This document shows, in pieces, positions 55,131 to 64,000 of a DNA stretch of 64,000 nucleotides. The stretch lies in assembly GCA_963702155.1 (NCBI GenBank), contig OY969717.1, positions 1,984,001 to 2,048,000 on the forward strand, in the 5' to 3' direction. A model generated the notes under the pieces. That model saw only the letters and a list, made by a program, of their open reading frames with translations, was not told the origin of the DNA and ran no database searches. The first letter of the stretch is position 1. Each line of letters begins with the position of its first letter. Origin of the DNA: G963702155 sp963702155. GTDB taxonomy: Bacteria > Pseudomonadota > Alphaproteobacteria > Micavibrionales > Micavibrionaceae. The translations under genes were made by a program, and so were the position numbers.

Positions 55131-55592
55131 CTACTCGATAACCATCAAAACGTCGCCAAATTCAACTGGCTGACCGTCTTCGACCATAACATGTGTTATG
55201 GTACCGCCGGTTTCGGCCTTGATCGGGTTCATAACCTTCATAGCTTCGATAATTAAAAGCGTATCACCAGCCTCCACCGTATCGCCTTTTTTCGCAAAAG
55301 CAGGAGAGTCCGGTTCAGGCGCAAGATAAGCTGTTCCAACCATAGGCGAACTGACAGCGCCCGGATGAGAAACGGCAACGGTATCCGGTGCATCCATATT
55401 GGCAATTTGCGGTAAGGTTGGATCGGAGCTCATTTGAACCGGAGCATGAGCGCCTTGTCCTGCGCTGTAAACAGCTTGCGCACCTTTACTTACACGGATA
55501 GAGGCGTCACCTTCAGCGACTTCAATCTCGGTCAATCCAGTTTCATTCAAAAGGTCTGCCAATTCTTTGATGGCGTCTTTATCAATTTTCAT
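55131..55592 (-). CDS. accB: Acetyl-CoA carboxylase, biotin carboxyl carrier protein
   Basis: 153 codons. The N-terminal helix DKDAIKELADLLNETGLTEI, then a flexible Ala/Pro linker, then the biotinyl domain with IIEAMKVMNPIKAE; the biotin is on K119. The VGTAYLAPEPDSPAFAKKGD motif of the domain start is present. Carries the carboxybiotin to the carboxyltransferase. Co-transcribed with accC. Confidence 0.96.
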   Translation of the reverse strand: MKIDKDAIKELADLLNETGLTEIEVAEGDASIRVSKGAQAVYSAGQGAHAPVQMSSDPTLPQIANMDAPDTVAVSHPGAVSSPMVGTAYLAPEPDSPAFAKKGDTVEAGDTLLIIEAMKVMNPIKAETGGTITHVMVEDGQPVEFGDVLMVIE

Positions 55593-55718
55593 GCTTTTTT
55601 ACTAAACTTGTTATCGACATATTTTAAAACCACCTTGTGAATACAGGTTTTAAAGTCATAAGTCAAAATGATAGGCACCAATTTACGAAAAAAACAGTGC
55701 AACGATTGATATTGAAGC

Positions 55719-56180
55719 TTAAAGAATACCTGCAATATATGTAATGGCGTCTATATAACTTTGTGCGCCAAGACCCTTAAAAACCTTGTTTGCAAGAGGT
55801 TCTATAAAAGAGTGGTGTCTAAAATCTTCTCTTTGCGCCGGATCGGATAAATGAACTTCTATAATCGGCACGTCAAGCGCCTTCAAAGCATCATGTATAG
55901 CAATCGATGTATGGGTATAGGCGGCGGCATTTATAATAAGGCCTCGATAAACGCGCCTAGGTTGACGGTGCTCTGAATGTTCTGGTATTGCCTTTTGTAT
56001 CCAGTCTACAAGCGCGCCTTCATGATTGGATTGCCGAAAATCAATATCTATATCCAATGCACGCCCTGTTTTCACGCAGAGCGTTTCAATATCATCAAGC
56101 GTTTGATGCCCGTAGATTTCGGGCTCTCGTCGGCCGAGTAGATTAAGATTAGGCCCATTTAAAATTAAAATTTTTGGCAT
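55719..56180 (-). CDS. aroQ: 3-dehydroquinate dehydratase, type II
   Basis: 153 codons: ILILNGPNLNLLGRREPEIY with the catalytic loop, RQSNHEGALVDWIQKAI, and LIINAAAYTHTSIAIHDALK, then IIEVHLSDPAQREDFRHHSF. Third step of the shikimate pathway in the class II form. A short insertion HSEHRQPRRVYRG precedes the GLIINAAA strand, longer than usual. First gene of the aroQ-accB-accC group, 126 bp before accB. Confidence 0.95.
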   Translation of the reverse strand: MPKILILNGPNLNLLGRREPEIYGHQTLDDIETLCVKTGRALDIDIDFRQSNHEGALVDWIQKAIPEHSEHRQPRRVYRGLIINAAAYTHTSIAIHDALKALDVPIIEVHLSDPAQREDFRHHSFIEPLANKVFKGLGAQSYIDAITYIAGIL

Positions 56181-56216
56181 TATAAAAAGTATTTTTTAAT
56201 AGAATGAATTTTTCAT

Positions 56217-56756
56217 CTACAATGTAAACGGTCTGATTTGAACAATAGTATCAAGCGTTTCCCCATTTTCAAAGGTTAAAGTGACTGGAAAAGATTCACC
56301 GGCCTGAAGCGGCGCATTTAAATCTATAAGCATAATATGATGTCCTTTTGGCTCTAAAACGGTTTGCGCGCCGGCGGCAATATCATAGCCCTCAACTTCG
56401 CGCATCATCATAATATCACCATCCATAATATGCGTATGCAGCTCGATACGGTTGGAGACATCGGCGTGCGCGCTAACAACACGGCGCGATATATCAGAAT
56501 TATTTTGTAAGGTTAAAAATATAGCGCCATTTTTACTAACCGGCGCACTTTCAAAGGCATATGGCTCGATAATAGACATAGATGAGGCCTGATCTTGAGA
56601 GGTATTATTTGCAGCTTTATTGGCTTTAGCATCTTGATCCACATAATATTCATCAGATATAAAATCGCTACGATCACCGTGAAAAATGCCAGTGCCGGAC
56701 AAACCAAGGCCAATAGCAACGACAGCAAAAACAATAACAAATATCTTACTTTTCAT
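56217..56756 (-). CDS. PCuAC-type copper chaperone, exported
   Basis: 179 codons. N-terminal signal/anchor (KIFVIVFAVVAIGLGLSGTG), about 50 linker residues, then the PCuAC domain: ISRRVVSAHADVSNRIELHT, HIMDGDIMMMREVEGYDI and PKGHHIMLIDLNAPLQAG, with the His/Met copper ligands in the H...M...HxM pattern. Delivers Cu(I) to the CuA/CuB sites of cytochrome c oxidase. Followed upstream on the strand by two DsbA-like genes, which fits periplasmic redox/metal work. Confidence 0.88.
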   Translation of the reverse strand: MKSKIFVIVFAVVAIGLGLSGTGIFHGDRSDFISDEYYVDQDAKANKAANNTSQDQASSMSIIEPYAFESAPVSKNGAIFLTLQNNSDISRRVVSAHADVSNRIELHTHIMDGDIMMMREVEGYDIAAGAQTVLEPKGHHIMLIDLNAPLQAGESFPVTLTFENGETLDTIVQIRPFTL

Positions 56757-56804
56757 GAGGCGCTCTATCTTTTCTTAAAATGATTTTTCTAAAAGATTTA
56801 TAAA

Positions 56805-57431
56805 TTATGGCATTAATTGTTTTTTTGCGCGTGCATTTTGGAAGATTTTTAAAAACCCATCCGCATCAGGTAATGATCCTTCAGGAACAAAAACCTCCCC
56901 ATTAATAATAAAAGTTGGTGTGCGTTTAAGATTAAGATCATTAAAAAGGGTAATGTTATCTTCAAGATGAACCCCAATTGTAGGGTCATACATATCTTCG
57001 GCGAGCTTTTGATAATCAAGACCCGCAATTTGCGCGATATTTTTAAGATACGACTCATCATAAACAACTTGAAAATTATTCATTTGCGCATTGTGTGTTT
57101 CAAAGAACTTACCTTGCGCGCCGCCCGCATATGTAAGAATAGACATCGGAACAGACGTCATACCATCCGAGGGAACAGGGCGCGGAATATAACGGACGCG
57201 GCCATCTCGGCGCACGGCTTCCATAATGGCTGGATGCACTTCACGGCAATACGGGCATGTATAGTTGAGAAACTCAACAACAGTTACATCCGCATTTTTA
57301 GGTGAAATTGTGTATTGCGGAAACGCTTGATCTATACGCGGTGTCCCCATAACGGCGAGAATGATTTGCGCGCTAACATAAACGATAGCGCCAGCCAAAA
57401 AAACATAAGCCAGTATTTTTGCAAATTTCAA
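56805..57431 (-). CDS. DsbA-family thiol oxidoreductase, membrane-anchored
   Basis: 208 codons. N-terminal anchor (ILAYVFLAGAIVYVSAQIIL), thioredoxin-fold with VEFLNYTCPYCREVHPAIME; the active site is C59-P-Y-C62. The cis-Pro loop LKRTPTFIINGEVFVPEG is present. DsbA-like insertion of helices in between. It likely catalyses disulphide formation or isomerisation in the periplasm. Tandem with a second DsbA protein; the two differ in active-site dipeptide (PY and GY). Confidence 0.88.
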   Translation of the reverse strand: MKFAKILAYVFLAGAIVYVSAQIILAVMGTPRIDQAFPQYTISPKNADVTVVEFLNYTCPYCREVHPAIMEAVRRDGRVRYIPRPVPSDGMTSVPMSILTYAGGAQGKFFETHNAQMNNFQVVYDESYLKNIAQIAGLDYQKLAEDMYDPTIGVHLEDNITLFNDLNLKRTPTFIINGEVFVPEGSLPDADGFLKIFQNARAKKQLMP

Positions 57432-57489
57432 AACGCCGTTCCTTTTTTATGAAATACGTTAAAAACAAACCTGATTAAAGGCGCATGTA

Positions 57490-58236
57490 TTAACCGGCTT
57501 CGGCTTCTGCAATCGCGCGTTTTAAGCCGTCTTCACCAAGGTATCCAGGGTAGAGTTTGCCATTAATAATAAAGGCCGGCGTACCGCTGATCCCGATATC
57601 ACGGGCAGTCGAAATCATAGTATTAAGCTGGGTTTCAATGTCCTTAGAATTGGCGTCTGCTTCCAATTGTTTGATATCAAGTCCAAGCTCGCTACCGACT
57701 TTTTTATAACCGGACGCATTTTTGCTGAACCCTTGCTTCATCAGTGCGGAATGATATTCAAAATATTTATCTTGCTTATGCGCAGCCAAAGCCCATTTTG
57801 CCATCTCTGCCGATTGCGGGCTTAGGATTGGAAGCTCTTTGAATACAAAGCGTACATTTTCATTTTCAAGCAACGTTGTCTGAATATCAGGTAACGCGCG
57901 GCGGCAATATCCGCAATTATAATCAAAAAACTCAACCACTGTGACTTTAGCATCCGCCGGACCAATAGACGGCACATCTGGGCCGGTCAGCTTACCCATA
58001 TTTTGCTCAATCTTGCTCTGCATGTTTTGCTCGCGCTCTTGCTCTTGTTGAACGCGGTAATTTTCGAGCGAATCAAGAATTTTTTGCGGATTATCCTGAA
58101 TATATTTTTCAATCAATGTTTTTACGGCTTTTTGTTGATCGGCGTTGAAAGCGTCCTGCGCTATAGCAGGAGCAGAAAGCCCAAAAGTAAAAACGGCAGA
58201 GGTAAGAAGAATCTTTTTCAAATGTGGCACAGGCAA
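57490..58236 (-). CDS. DsbA-family thiol oxidoreductase with N-terminal extension
   Basis: 248 codons. Signal peptide (ILLTSAVFTFGLSAPAIAQ), a helical Gln/Glu-rich segment (YRVQQEQEREQNMQSKIEQN) that is likely a dimerising coiled coil, then VTVVEFFDYNCGYCRRALPD with CGYC and cis-Pro GISGTPAFIINGKLYPGYLG. This architecture (Com1-type, ScsC-like) is common in Alphaproteobacteria, and an isomerase or copper-protection role is known for relatives. Operon with the other DsbA and PCuAC genes. Confidence 0.9.
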   Translation of the reverse strand: MPVPHLKKILLTSAVFTFGLSAPAIAQDAFNADQQKAVKTLIEKYIQDNPQKILDSLENYRVQQEQEREQNMQSKIEQNMGKLTGPDVPSIGPADAKVTVVEFFDYNCGYCRRALPDIQTTLLENENVRFVFKELPILSPQSAEMAKWALAAHKQDKYFEYHSALMKQGFSKNASGYKKVGSELGLDIKQLEADANSKDIETQLNTMISTARDIGISGTPAFIINGKLYPGYLGEDGLKRAIAEAEAG

Positions 58237-58441
58237 TAACTCCCAAAAAGTTTAAAGAGGATAAAAATCCGTATCTATTATATAGATCATATATGTGTTC
58301 GCAACACCATAAACAATGGTTACATCTCTGCTGATTTATTTAATTTTCATTATTCATGCCCGTCTATAACGCTTTTTGTATAAACAATATGCCAACATCT
58401 AATAGGAGGAGCTGAAAAATTTTAAATACTATGAAATATAA

Positions 58442-59809
58442 TCATCCTTTTTTATCGTCAAGCTGATCCACTTGCCGCAAAACATCTTTAGCTTGTATCC
58501 ATTCACGTGACCCGTTTTTGAAATCGCGAAGCGCTGTTTCAGCTTGGCGGCGGGCGTAATCAAAGCGGCGCTGCAACACGGCTTCTTCTGCAAGATGAAG
58601 TTTGGCCATACCGTCTCGCCCTGTTCGCCCATAAGCAGTGGCCAGCAAACGATGCGCACGGGCGGAGCGCGGCTCATGACGCAGCGCGCGGTCCAGATGA
58701 TCTATCACGGCATTATAATCGGGATCGCTTGCGCTTTCCATTAACGCATGTGCATAGGCAATGCGGATTAAACCCGCATCTGGCAAGGCCGCAACCGCCG
58801 TTTTATAATAGGGAAGCGCTTGATCAATACGGCCAAAATCCACTAACATCTGCCCTTTAAGCTCTTGGAAATATGGGTTGGATGGTTCGGCCGATATAAG
58901 GGCGTCTATACCGCGCACTGCGATATCGGGCTTATTTTGTCGATACGCGGCAATGGTGCGGGCGTATTGCGCGGGGATGCTGACATCACGGTCATTATAT
59001 ACCCATGGCACGCGTCCCGGTTCAATAAATCCGATTAATTTGGCGCGCATGCGTTCATGATCTCTGATCCATTGAGCCGGCGTAGCGGAAGCAGTATATG
59101 ACGCGCGCTCGATACTGCTTTTTAATGTCTCGATCCGGTTTTGGGTCAGGGGGTGCGTGCGGATATATTCGCTTTGCTGATCCAAAGGCAAAAGCTCTTC
59201 ATTCTCCAGTTTTTGCATAAATGTTTTTAAACCTACCGGATTGATATTTCCCTGCGTCATAAAGCGAAGCGCCGCTTGATCCGCGCTGGATTCCTGCACC
59301 CGGCTATGAGAAAGAAACCGCCGCTGCGCCATACTGCTTGACCCCGCAATCACAGCATTCGCCGCGCCGCCATCACCAGTGGCCAGCGCCGCCGCCGCCC
59401 CTAAAACCATACCCAAAATACTTTCATATGACGCGCGCGTGGCCGCATCCTTGGTGCGGATCAAATGCCCCCCTGCAATATGACCCAATTCGTGCGCCAT
59501 AACACCGATCAGCTCTTCCGGCGTTTCGGTTTTGTTAATAAGGCCGGTATATAAAAACATATTCGCCCCGCCGGCAACAAAGGCATTCATATCACTGCTT
59601 TGCACTAACACCAGGTTGACACTATTTTGACCCATCCCCGCAGATTTGAGCAAAGGAATCATCCAGCTTTCTAATGTTTGTTCAATCTCGCTATCACGGA
59701 TAATAATCGGGTTGCCGCCGCGCTGCGCGTACGAACTTCCAAGTGGCAGGCAAAGAACCGCGCCCATGACAAAAGCTATAATGTTCAGCGATAAGCGGGA
59801 ATGTCTCAT
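58442..59809 (-). CDS. M48 family zinc metalloprotease with TPR repeats (BepA-like)
   Basis: 455 codons. Signal peptide (IIAFVMGAVLCLPLGSSYA). The protease domain has LIGVMAHELGHIAGGH (H106, E107, H110) and SSADQAALRFMTQGNINPVG with the third ligand Glu. The C-terminal half is TPR-like (PSNPYFQELKGQMLVDFGRI, LLATAYGRTGRDGMAKLHLA). BepA-type proteases control outer-membrane protein assembly quality. It ends with a charged tail. Confidence 0.9.
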   Translation of the reverse strand: MRHSRLSLNIIAFVMGAVLCLPLGSSYAQRGGNPIIIRDSEIEQTLESWMIPLLKSAGMGQNSVNLVLVQSSDMNAFVAGGANMFLYTGLINKTETPEELIGVMAHELGHIAGGHLIRTKDAATRASYESILGMVLGAAAALATGDGGAANAVIAGSSSMAQRRFLSHSRVQESSADQAALRFMTQGNINPVGLKTFMQKLENEELLPLDQQSEYIRTHPLTQNRIETLKSSIERASYTASATPAQWIRDHERMRAKLIGFIEPGRVPWVYNDRDVSIPAQYARTIAAYRQNKPDIAVRGIDALISAEPSNPYFQELKGQMLVDFGRIDQALPYYKTAVAALPDAGLIRIAYAHALMESASDPDYNAVIDHLDRALRHEPRSARAHRLLATAYGRTGRDGMAKLHLAEEAVLQRRFDYARRQAETALRDFKNGSREWIQAKDVLRQVDQLDDKKG

Positions 59810-59914
59810 AATGTTTTATACGATCTCAAAAAGGATATCATGCAGGTAAAATTAACGTGTGATAAATATAAGCGCGTATGGCGCAATACTCTACCCTTAT
59901 GATAGAAATAATTT

Positions 59915-60259
59915 ATGGAAGTGATTTTAAATTGGCTTGACGCTATTTGGATTTTTGTGGCGATAGTGGTGGTATCAAAAGCGCAACGAGTGCTAGCGGT
60001 TGGCTTTATCATCGCCTGCATGATGATGATGCGGATGCAGGTCGAATTGATGGAGGTAATAAAATACCCCTACGGCCTCCTCGGTCTATGGCCTTGGCAT
60101 GTGTTTAATCGCGGGCTGTTAATTTACAGCATTTTTTACGCCGGCTTTTTCGTGCTCGCCCATTATTCACCCAATACAAAAGGCGCACTTTTTATCGCGG
60201 GCAGTATCTCTATTTTCTTTATGGCATTTGTAAGTTCAATGCTTCTTTTTTTGCTATAA
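59915..60259 (+). CDS. Small integral membrane protein
   Basis: 114 codons with four hydrophobic stretches (AIWIFVAIVVVSKAQRVLAV, FIIACMMMMRMQVELMEVI, LLIYSIFYAGFFVLAHYSP, ALFIAGSISIFFMAFVSSML). GLWPWHVFNRG in the middle loop. Its ribosome site is weak. 28 bp before rlmE, so possibly co-transcribed. No family recognised with certainty. Confidence 0.62.
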   Translation: MEVILNWLDAIWIFVAIVVVSKAQRVLAVGFIIACMMMMRMQVELMEVIKYPYGLLGLWPWHVFNRGLLIYSIFYAGFFVLAHYSPNTKGALFIAGSISIFFMAFVSSMLLFLL

Positions 60260-60287
60260 TGCGGCGCACCTGCTATAAGCTTTCTTT

Positions 60288-60935
60288 ATGTCCAAGAACA
60301 AAAGCAAAACCCGCGTTAAAACCGCAAAAGGCCGCAAGCCATCCTCAACCCGCTGGCTTGAGCGGCAGTTGAACGACCCCTATGTCGCACAGGCGCAAAA
60401 GGACGGATACCGTAGCCGCGCGGCCTATAAAATCATAGAAATTGATGAAAAGCTTAAAATCCTAAAACCCGGTTTGAAAATCGTTGATTTAGGCGCCGCA
60501 CCCGGCGGTTGGTCGCAAATTGCGGTCGATAAAAAATGCACCGTAGTCGGCATTGATTTGCTACCCGTTGACCCGCTTCCGGATATGCAATTTGTGCAAA
60601 TGGATTTTATGGATGACGAAGCGCCGGATAAACTGAAAGAAATGCTTGGCGGGCAGGCCGATATTGTGATGAGCGATATGGCGCCCAACACCATCGGTAA
60701 TAAACAGATCGATCATTTAAGGATCATGGCGGTGGTCGAGGCCGCATACTATTTTGCCATTGAAGTCCTAAAACCGGACGGTATTTTTATCGCCAAGGTG
60801 CGGCAGGGCGGCGCGCAAAACACGTTATTGGCGGAAATGAAAAAAACCTTCACCACCATCCGCCACATGAAACCCAAAGCCAGCCGCAAAGAAAGCTCAG
60901 AACAATATTTGATTGCGAGTGGATTTAGAGGATAA
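60288..60935 (+). CDS. rlmE: 23S rRNA (uridine2552-2'-O)-methyltransferase
   Basis: 215 codons. RWLERQLNDPYVAQAQKDGY and RSRAAYKIIEIDEKLKIL precede the SAM site LKIVDLGAAPGGWSQIAVDK. DIVMSDMAPNTIGNKQIDHL and IFIAKVRQGGAQNTLLAEMK supply the catalytic Asp and Lys of the K-D-K-E tetrad. Late 50S assembly enzyme (FtsJ/RrmJ). Basic N-terminal tail as in other alphaproteobacterial forms. Confidence 0.95.
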   Translation: MSKNKSKTRVKTAKGRKPSSTRWLERQLNDPYVAQAQKDGYRSRAAYKIIEIDEKLKILKPGLKIVDLGAAPGGWSQIAVDKKCTVVGIDLLPVDPLPDMQFVQMDFMDDEAPDKLKEMLGGQADIVMSDMAPNTIGNKQIDHLRIMAVVEAAYYFAIEVLKPDGIFIAKVRQGGAQNTLLAEMKKTFTTIRHMKPKASRKESSEQYLIASGFRG

Positions 60936-61057
60936 AATTGAATTGAAATAATGGAAAATTATATGAAAATGAAAAAAATCGATCCCATAAAGTAATTCAC
61001 CGCTATTGGCAGTACTTCTTCTGGCACTGTAATACTCCTTTTCTTAAATATATATAA

Positions 61058-61660
61058 TTAGCGAGAGAATTTTTGAATTATGTTGTAGGGCACGAAAAGC
61101 GTTAAGTATCCTGTAGCCGCACATATCACATATGTCATGAGTTTAGCACATATATATATCTGGATAATAATCAATCCCCATGCGCCATTTAGTCCCATAA
61201 TCTTAAATATTTTAATGCCAAGTATATATCCTCCTAAATATAATAGGAAGATTATAAAAGGCGTAAAAAGTATACTTAAAGCAGTTCCTAAAAAAGTGTT
61301 TTTATATCTATGTCTGAATAAGTCTGCCCTACTGGTTTTTTTTGCAAGTTTTGCTAGAAAGTATATAAAATATATTGGGGGCAGCCAAACAAGAAAGCGT
61401 AATGAAGAGGTGTAATATATACTTACAAAATCTTTGAGTTGGTTTTCTTGATTGTATATTGAAACAGCAAAATATTCTTTGATTAAATCAGCATTACTAT
61501 TGACTAAATCAAAATATACAAACCCACTAAACGCTAGCAGTATTATAAACGTAATATTATGAATAGAGAACAGAAATTCATCTAGGCGAAAACTCAAATC
61601 AAAATCGGGCAATAACTTAAATTCTATAGCTATTAAATCTGTTATTTTATTTATTCGCAT
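61058..61660 (-). CDS. Hypothetical integral membrane protein
   Basis: 200 codons, AT-rich. At least four membrane helices: ITFIILLAFSGFVYFDLV, FLVWLPPIYFIYFLAKLAKK, LGTALSILFTPFIIFLLYLG and WGLIIIQIYICAKLMTYVIC, with charged loops between. No motif recognised. It stands alone, with non-coding DNA on both sides. Confidence 0.58.
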   Translation of the reverse strand: MRINKITDLIAIEFKLLPDFDLSFRLDEFLFSIHNITFIILLAFSGFVYFDLVNSNADLIKEYFAVSIYNQENQLKDFVSIYYTSSLRFLVWLPPIYFIYFLAKLAKKTSRADLFRHRYKNTFLGTALSILFTPFIIFLLYLGGYILGIKIFKIMGLNGAWGLIIIQIYICAKLMTYVICAATGYLTLFVPYNIIQKFSR

Positions 61661-61872
61661 GTAGTTAACATAGCAAACGAAGTTTTTTTGTAAACATCAG
61701 ATAATTAAGGAATTCAAAGTCGGATAATCTTCATTACTAAATTATTTAAAATCTTCGGAAGTATTTATTTAAAATTATGCAAATAACAATACTGTAGCAT
61801 CCCAATGCTGCAAGTCAACTGTGCCTTAGTCACAATATATATACTTTCAGCTGAAGTAAAAAAAGCACTCCA

Positions 61873-63552
61873 TCAAACACTCTCCTCCGCCAAAACATCC
61901 TTGCGGCTCAGCTTTCCGATCATGGTCTTTGGTAAAGGCGCATCCCGAAACTCGCATTTTCTTGGTATTTCCATCGGCGATAAATGATCCTTTAAAAACG
62001 CCCGCAAATCTGCCTCTGATAGTTCACGCCCGTCTTTCAATTTAATCCACGCCTTTACAATCTCGCCGCGTTTATCATCCGGCAATCCTGCAACAATGCA
62101 CTCCTCCACACTGGGGTGCTGGTAAATGGCTTCCTCAACATTGCGCGGATACACATTATACCCATTTGTGATAATCAAATCCTTGATCCGGTCGACAATA
62201 TAAAAATAGCCGCGATCATCCATAATTGCGATATCGCCGGTGTAAAGCCGTCCGTTTTTCAAAACGCTCTCACTGGCTTCTTGTCTATTCCAATATCCCT
62301 TCATAACTTGCGGGCCAGTAATACAAAGCTCCCCGCGTTCCCCCAATGACTTAGGTGTTTTCTTATCTTCGGGGTCAATAATCTCAACAACCGTGCCGGG
62401 GAGCGGCAAACCAATGGAGCCGGCTATATTCTCGCCCTTTGCCGGATTAACGCAAACAACCGGTGAGGCCTCGGTCAAACCATACCCTTCCACCACAACG
62501 CATCCGGTCTTTTCTTCAAATTTACGTTTGACTTGAGCGGGCAAAGGCGCGCCGCCAGAAACGCAATATTGCAGGGATGATAAATCATACGCCGCGACAT
62601 TTTTATGATTATTTATAGCACTAAAAATTGCGGGGACAGCCGGAAAAATATGCGGCTTTTTCTTTTGGATTAAATCGAGTGTATCATCCAGATCAAACCG
62701 GGGCAGGGCTACAATCTCAAGCGCCGCCATCACCGAAAAATTCATGACCGCCGTCATCGCAAACACATGAAAAAAGGGTAATACACCAAGCATACGCTGC
62801 TCCCCGCGCTCAACCTCGGGCAGCCACGTAACACATTGCAACGTATTGGCATAGATATTACGGTGGGTCAGCATCGCGCCTTTTGGCACACCGGTTGTCC
62901 CGCCCGTATATTGCAAAACGGCAATATCATGCGCCGGATCAATATGGGGCGCGGAAAAAGCACAATTGTTTTTACACACATCATGAAACCATTGCACCCG
63001 TTCCGACGTCTCGATTTTTGCAATGTCTTTGCCTTTAAACAGCGAAAATAAAATATTCTTGGGAAAGGGCAAAATATCGGTAAATTGGCAAACAATAAGA
63101 TTTTTAAGCCGCGTATCGGTCAGCATTTCCGTCATTTTATCATACAGCATAGCAAGATCCGCCGTAATAATGAGATCAGTCTCGCTATCTTCAATCAAAT
63201 GGCTAAGCTCCCGCGCGGGGTATAGTGGGTTTAAATTCACAACGGTCGCGCCGCATTTTAAGATGGCATAATAAGAAATAAGAAAATAAGGCGAATTCGG
63301 TAAAAAAAGGCCGACTTTATCTCCCTTTTCAATACCGCTTTGCTGCATCCCTGCGGCAAATTTGTCTACAAACGCGCCAATTTCATTCCAATTATATTTT
63401 TTACCCAAAAAATCAAACGCCGGCGAGGAACCATAATTCTTTATAGTCTCATCTAGCATATAAGAAACAGGAATATCGGGTATATCAATATCCGCGCTTA
63501 CATTATAATCGTATGAGGGAGTCCAAAGATATTCTGGCGGTTTTTTTATCAT
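61873..63552 (-). CDS. fadD: Long-chain acyl-CoA synthetase (FadD type)
   Basis: 559 codons. Adenylate-forming family: P-loop LQYTGGTTGVPKGAMLTHRN, VVEGYGLTEASPVVCVNPA, YTGDIAIMDDRGYFYIVDRI and KDLIITNGYNVYPRNVEEAI, with catalytic Lys in the C-terminal LPKTMIGKLSRKDVL. It activates fatty acids to acyl-CoA for beta-oxidation or lipid use. Two-domain length is typical of FadD. Monocistronic. Confidence 0.92.
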   Translation of the reverse strand: MIKKPPEYLWTPSYDYNVSADIDIPDIPVSYMLDETIKNYGSSPAFDFLGKKYNWNEIGAFVDKFAAGMQQSGIEKGDKVGLFLPNSPYFLISYYAILKCGATVVNLNPLYPARELSHLIEDSETDLIITADLAMLYDKMTEMLTDTRLKNLIVCQFTDILPFPKNILFSLFKGKDIAKIETSERVQWFHDVCKNNCAFSAPHIDPAHDIAVLQYTGGTTGVPKGAMLTHRNIYANTLQCVTWLPEVERGEQRMLGVLPFFHVFAMTAVMNFSVMAALEIVALPRFDLDDTLDLIQKKKPHIFPAVPAIFSAINNHKNVAAYDLSSLQYCVSGGAPLPAQVKRKFEEKTGCVVVEGYGLTEASPVVCVNPAKGENIAGSIGLPLPGTVVEIIDPEDKKTPKSLGERGELCITGPQVMKGYWNRQEASESVLKNGRLYTGDIAIMDDRGYFYIVDRIKDLIITNGYNVYPRNVEEAIYQHPSVEECIVAGLPDDKRGEIVKAWIKLKDGRELSEADLRAFLKDHLSPMEIPRKCEFRDAPLPKTMIGKLSRKDVLAEESV

Positions 63553-63857
63553 AAAATACCAAAAAGTTAAGCCTAAATTAGAAAAGATAGAAATATTTAT
63601 AAAACCTTATAATACCTTTTATTTTATCTGAAATCGGGGTCTTTTACCAACTCTATCCTTTATATAGGTAACGAACCCTTTGTATGTTTTGCAAAAATAC
63701 GCTGGAACTTTGGGTTATTTTAAGTCATTATAGAATAATAGATATGTATATATCTGTCTCGTATCTCGCTTTTCTGCGTAATTCTAAGTAAAATTTGTAT
63801 GATAACTTTTTGTTAAAATACAAACCAATCTATTTTGTGTTAAGGAACGTATTCCCC
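63553..63857. other. Intergenic region with leader hairpin of cold-shock gene
   Basis: No gene seen. It should hold the fadD promoter and the long 5' leader expected for a cold-shock gene. An AT-rich inverted repeat TTTGTAT (63794-63800) / ATACAAA (63818-63824) lies 33 bp before the start. Confidence 0.4.
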
Positions 63858-64000
63858 TTGTCTGCTCACCAAGACCTACAATCTCAATCCCTGCCGGAAG
63901 AAGATCAAAAACCGGTAAAATTATTTCTTAAATGGTTTAATGGCGCTAAGGGCTTTGGCTTTGTTGTGCCAGAAGATGAAAGCTATGATGCTTTCTTACA
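63858..64000 (+). CDS. Cold-shock domain protein (partial, cut by window edge)
   Basis: 47 codons visible. Start TTG at 63858 is chosen because AAGGAA lies 10 bases upstream; a GTG at 63837 is possible. A 20-residue polar lead (SAHQDLQSQSLPEEDQ) is followed by KLFLKWFNGAKGFGFVVPED, the RNP1 motif KGFGFV of the cold-shock domain. RNA chaperone, probably the longer alphaproteobacterial form with two domains, but the rest is outside. Confidence 0.82.
   Translation, partial: MSAHQDLQSQSLPEEDQKPVKLFLKWFNGAKGFGFVVPEDESYDAFL

Overview
The window joins two different kinds of DNA. Bases 1 to about 28,400 are the right-hand part of a tailed-phage (siphovirus-type) prophage, visibly more GC-rich than the rest and read almost entirely on the minus strand. 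It runs off the left edge inside the tail-tip gene. From about 28,500 to the right edge is ordinary chromosome with normal housekeeping genes. The chromosomal proteins (adjacent aroQ-accB-accC, a two-protein DsbA pair next to a PCuAC copper chaperone, DUF1223, PRC-barrel and DUF6498 proteins) and the phage recombinase cassette with DUF2924 point to an alphaproteobacterium of moderate to low GC. A Micavibrionales- or Rhodospirillales-like lineage is possible, but sequence reading alone cannot settle it.

Prophage layout, in transcription order from right to left: an integration cassette (small conserved protein, DUF2924 protein, large serine recombinase, HTH protein, 28198-25756); a sigma-70-like factor (25513-24933); a small protein and a Toprim/AAA primase-helicase (24850-22476); a cluster of CAGTGGGCA iteron-like repeats (22472-22280); DUF6362 and small proteins; small terminase subunit; a C5-cytosine methyltransferase; a ParB-domain DNA methyltransferase; an AT-rich membrane moron and a plus-strand DUF3489 cassette; then the packaging, head and tail genes (GpA terminase, gpW-like, portal, S49 protease, decoration protein, gpT-like capsid, head-tail joining, tail tube, assembly chaperone, tape measure, two paralogous distal tail proteins, DUF2163-like hub, DUF6950 hydrolase-like protein, gpJ-like tip). 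Many of these genes are cut by single-base frameshifts with little sign of nonsense substitution, while the chromosome beside them is intact. That contrast is itself a finding.

The most novel prophage signal is regulatory. Two operons (integration and replication) carry the same 30-bp upstream element, TCGTCGTTTTTG-N10-CATACCAG. These two and the sigma-factor gene each have a leader hairpin whose 3' arm overlaps the Shine-Dalgarno sequence. A phage-encoded sigma factor lying between them is a natural candidate reader.

Chromosome layout: tRNA-Tyr, rlmB, a 48-codon small ORF, polA, DUF1223, rpmI-rplT, HAD hydrolase, pheS, a PUA-like/Mrr-type nuclease gene, GNAT, pheT (the pheST pair is split by the nuclease insertion), a Cas2-like SinR protein, a candidate sRNA, ohr, an envelope protein plus HMA metal-binding protein, PhoH ATPase, ilvA, PRC-barrel protein, a HELKH metallopeptidase-like protein, amt, nrdB with a NrdR-like box upstream, aat, a coiled-coil protein of unknown role, aroQ-accB-accC, PCuAC and two DsbA proteins, an M48 TPR protease, rlmE, a FadD-type acyl-CoA ligase and the start of a cold-shock protein.
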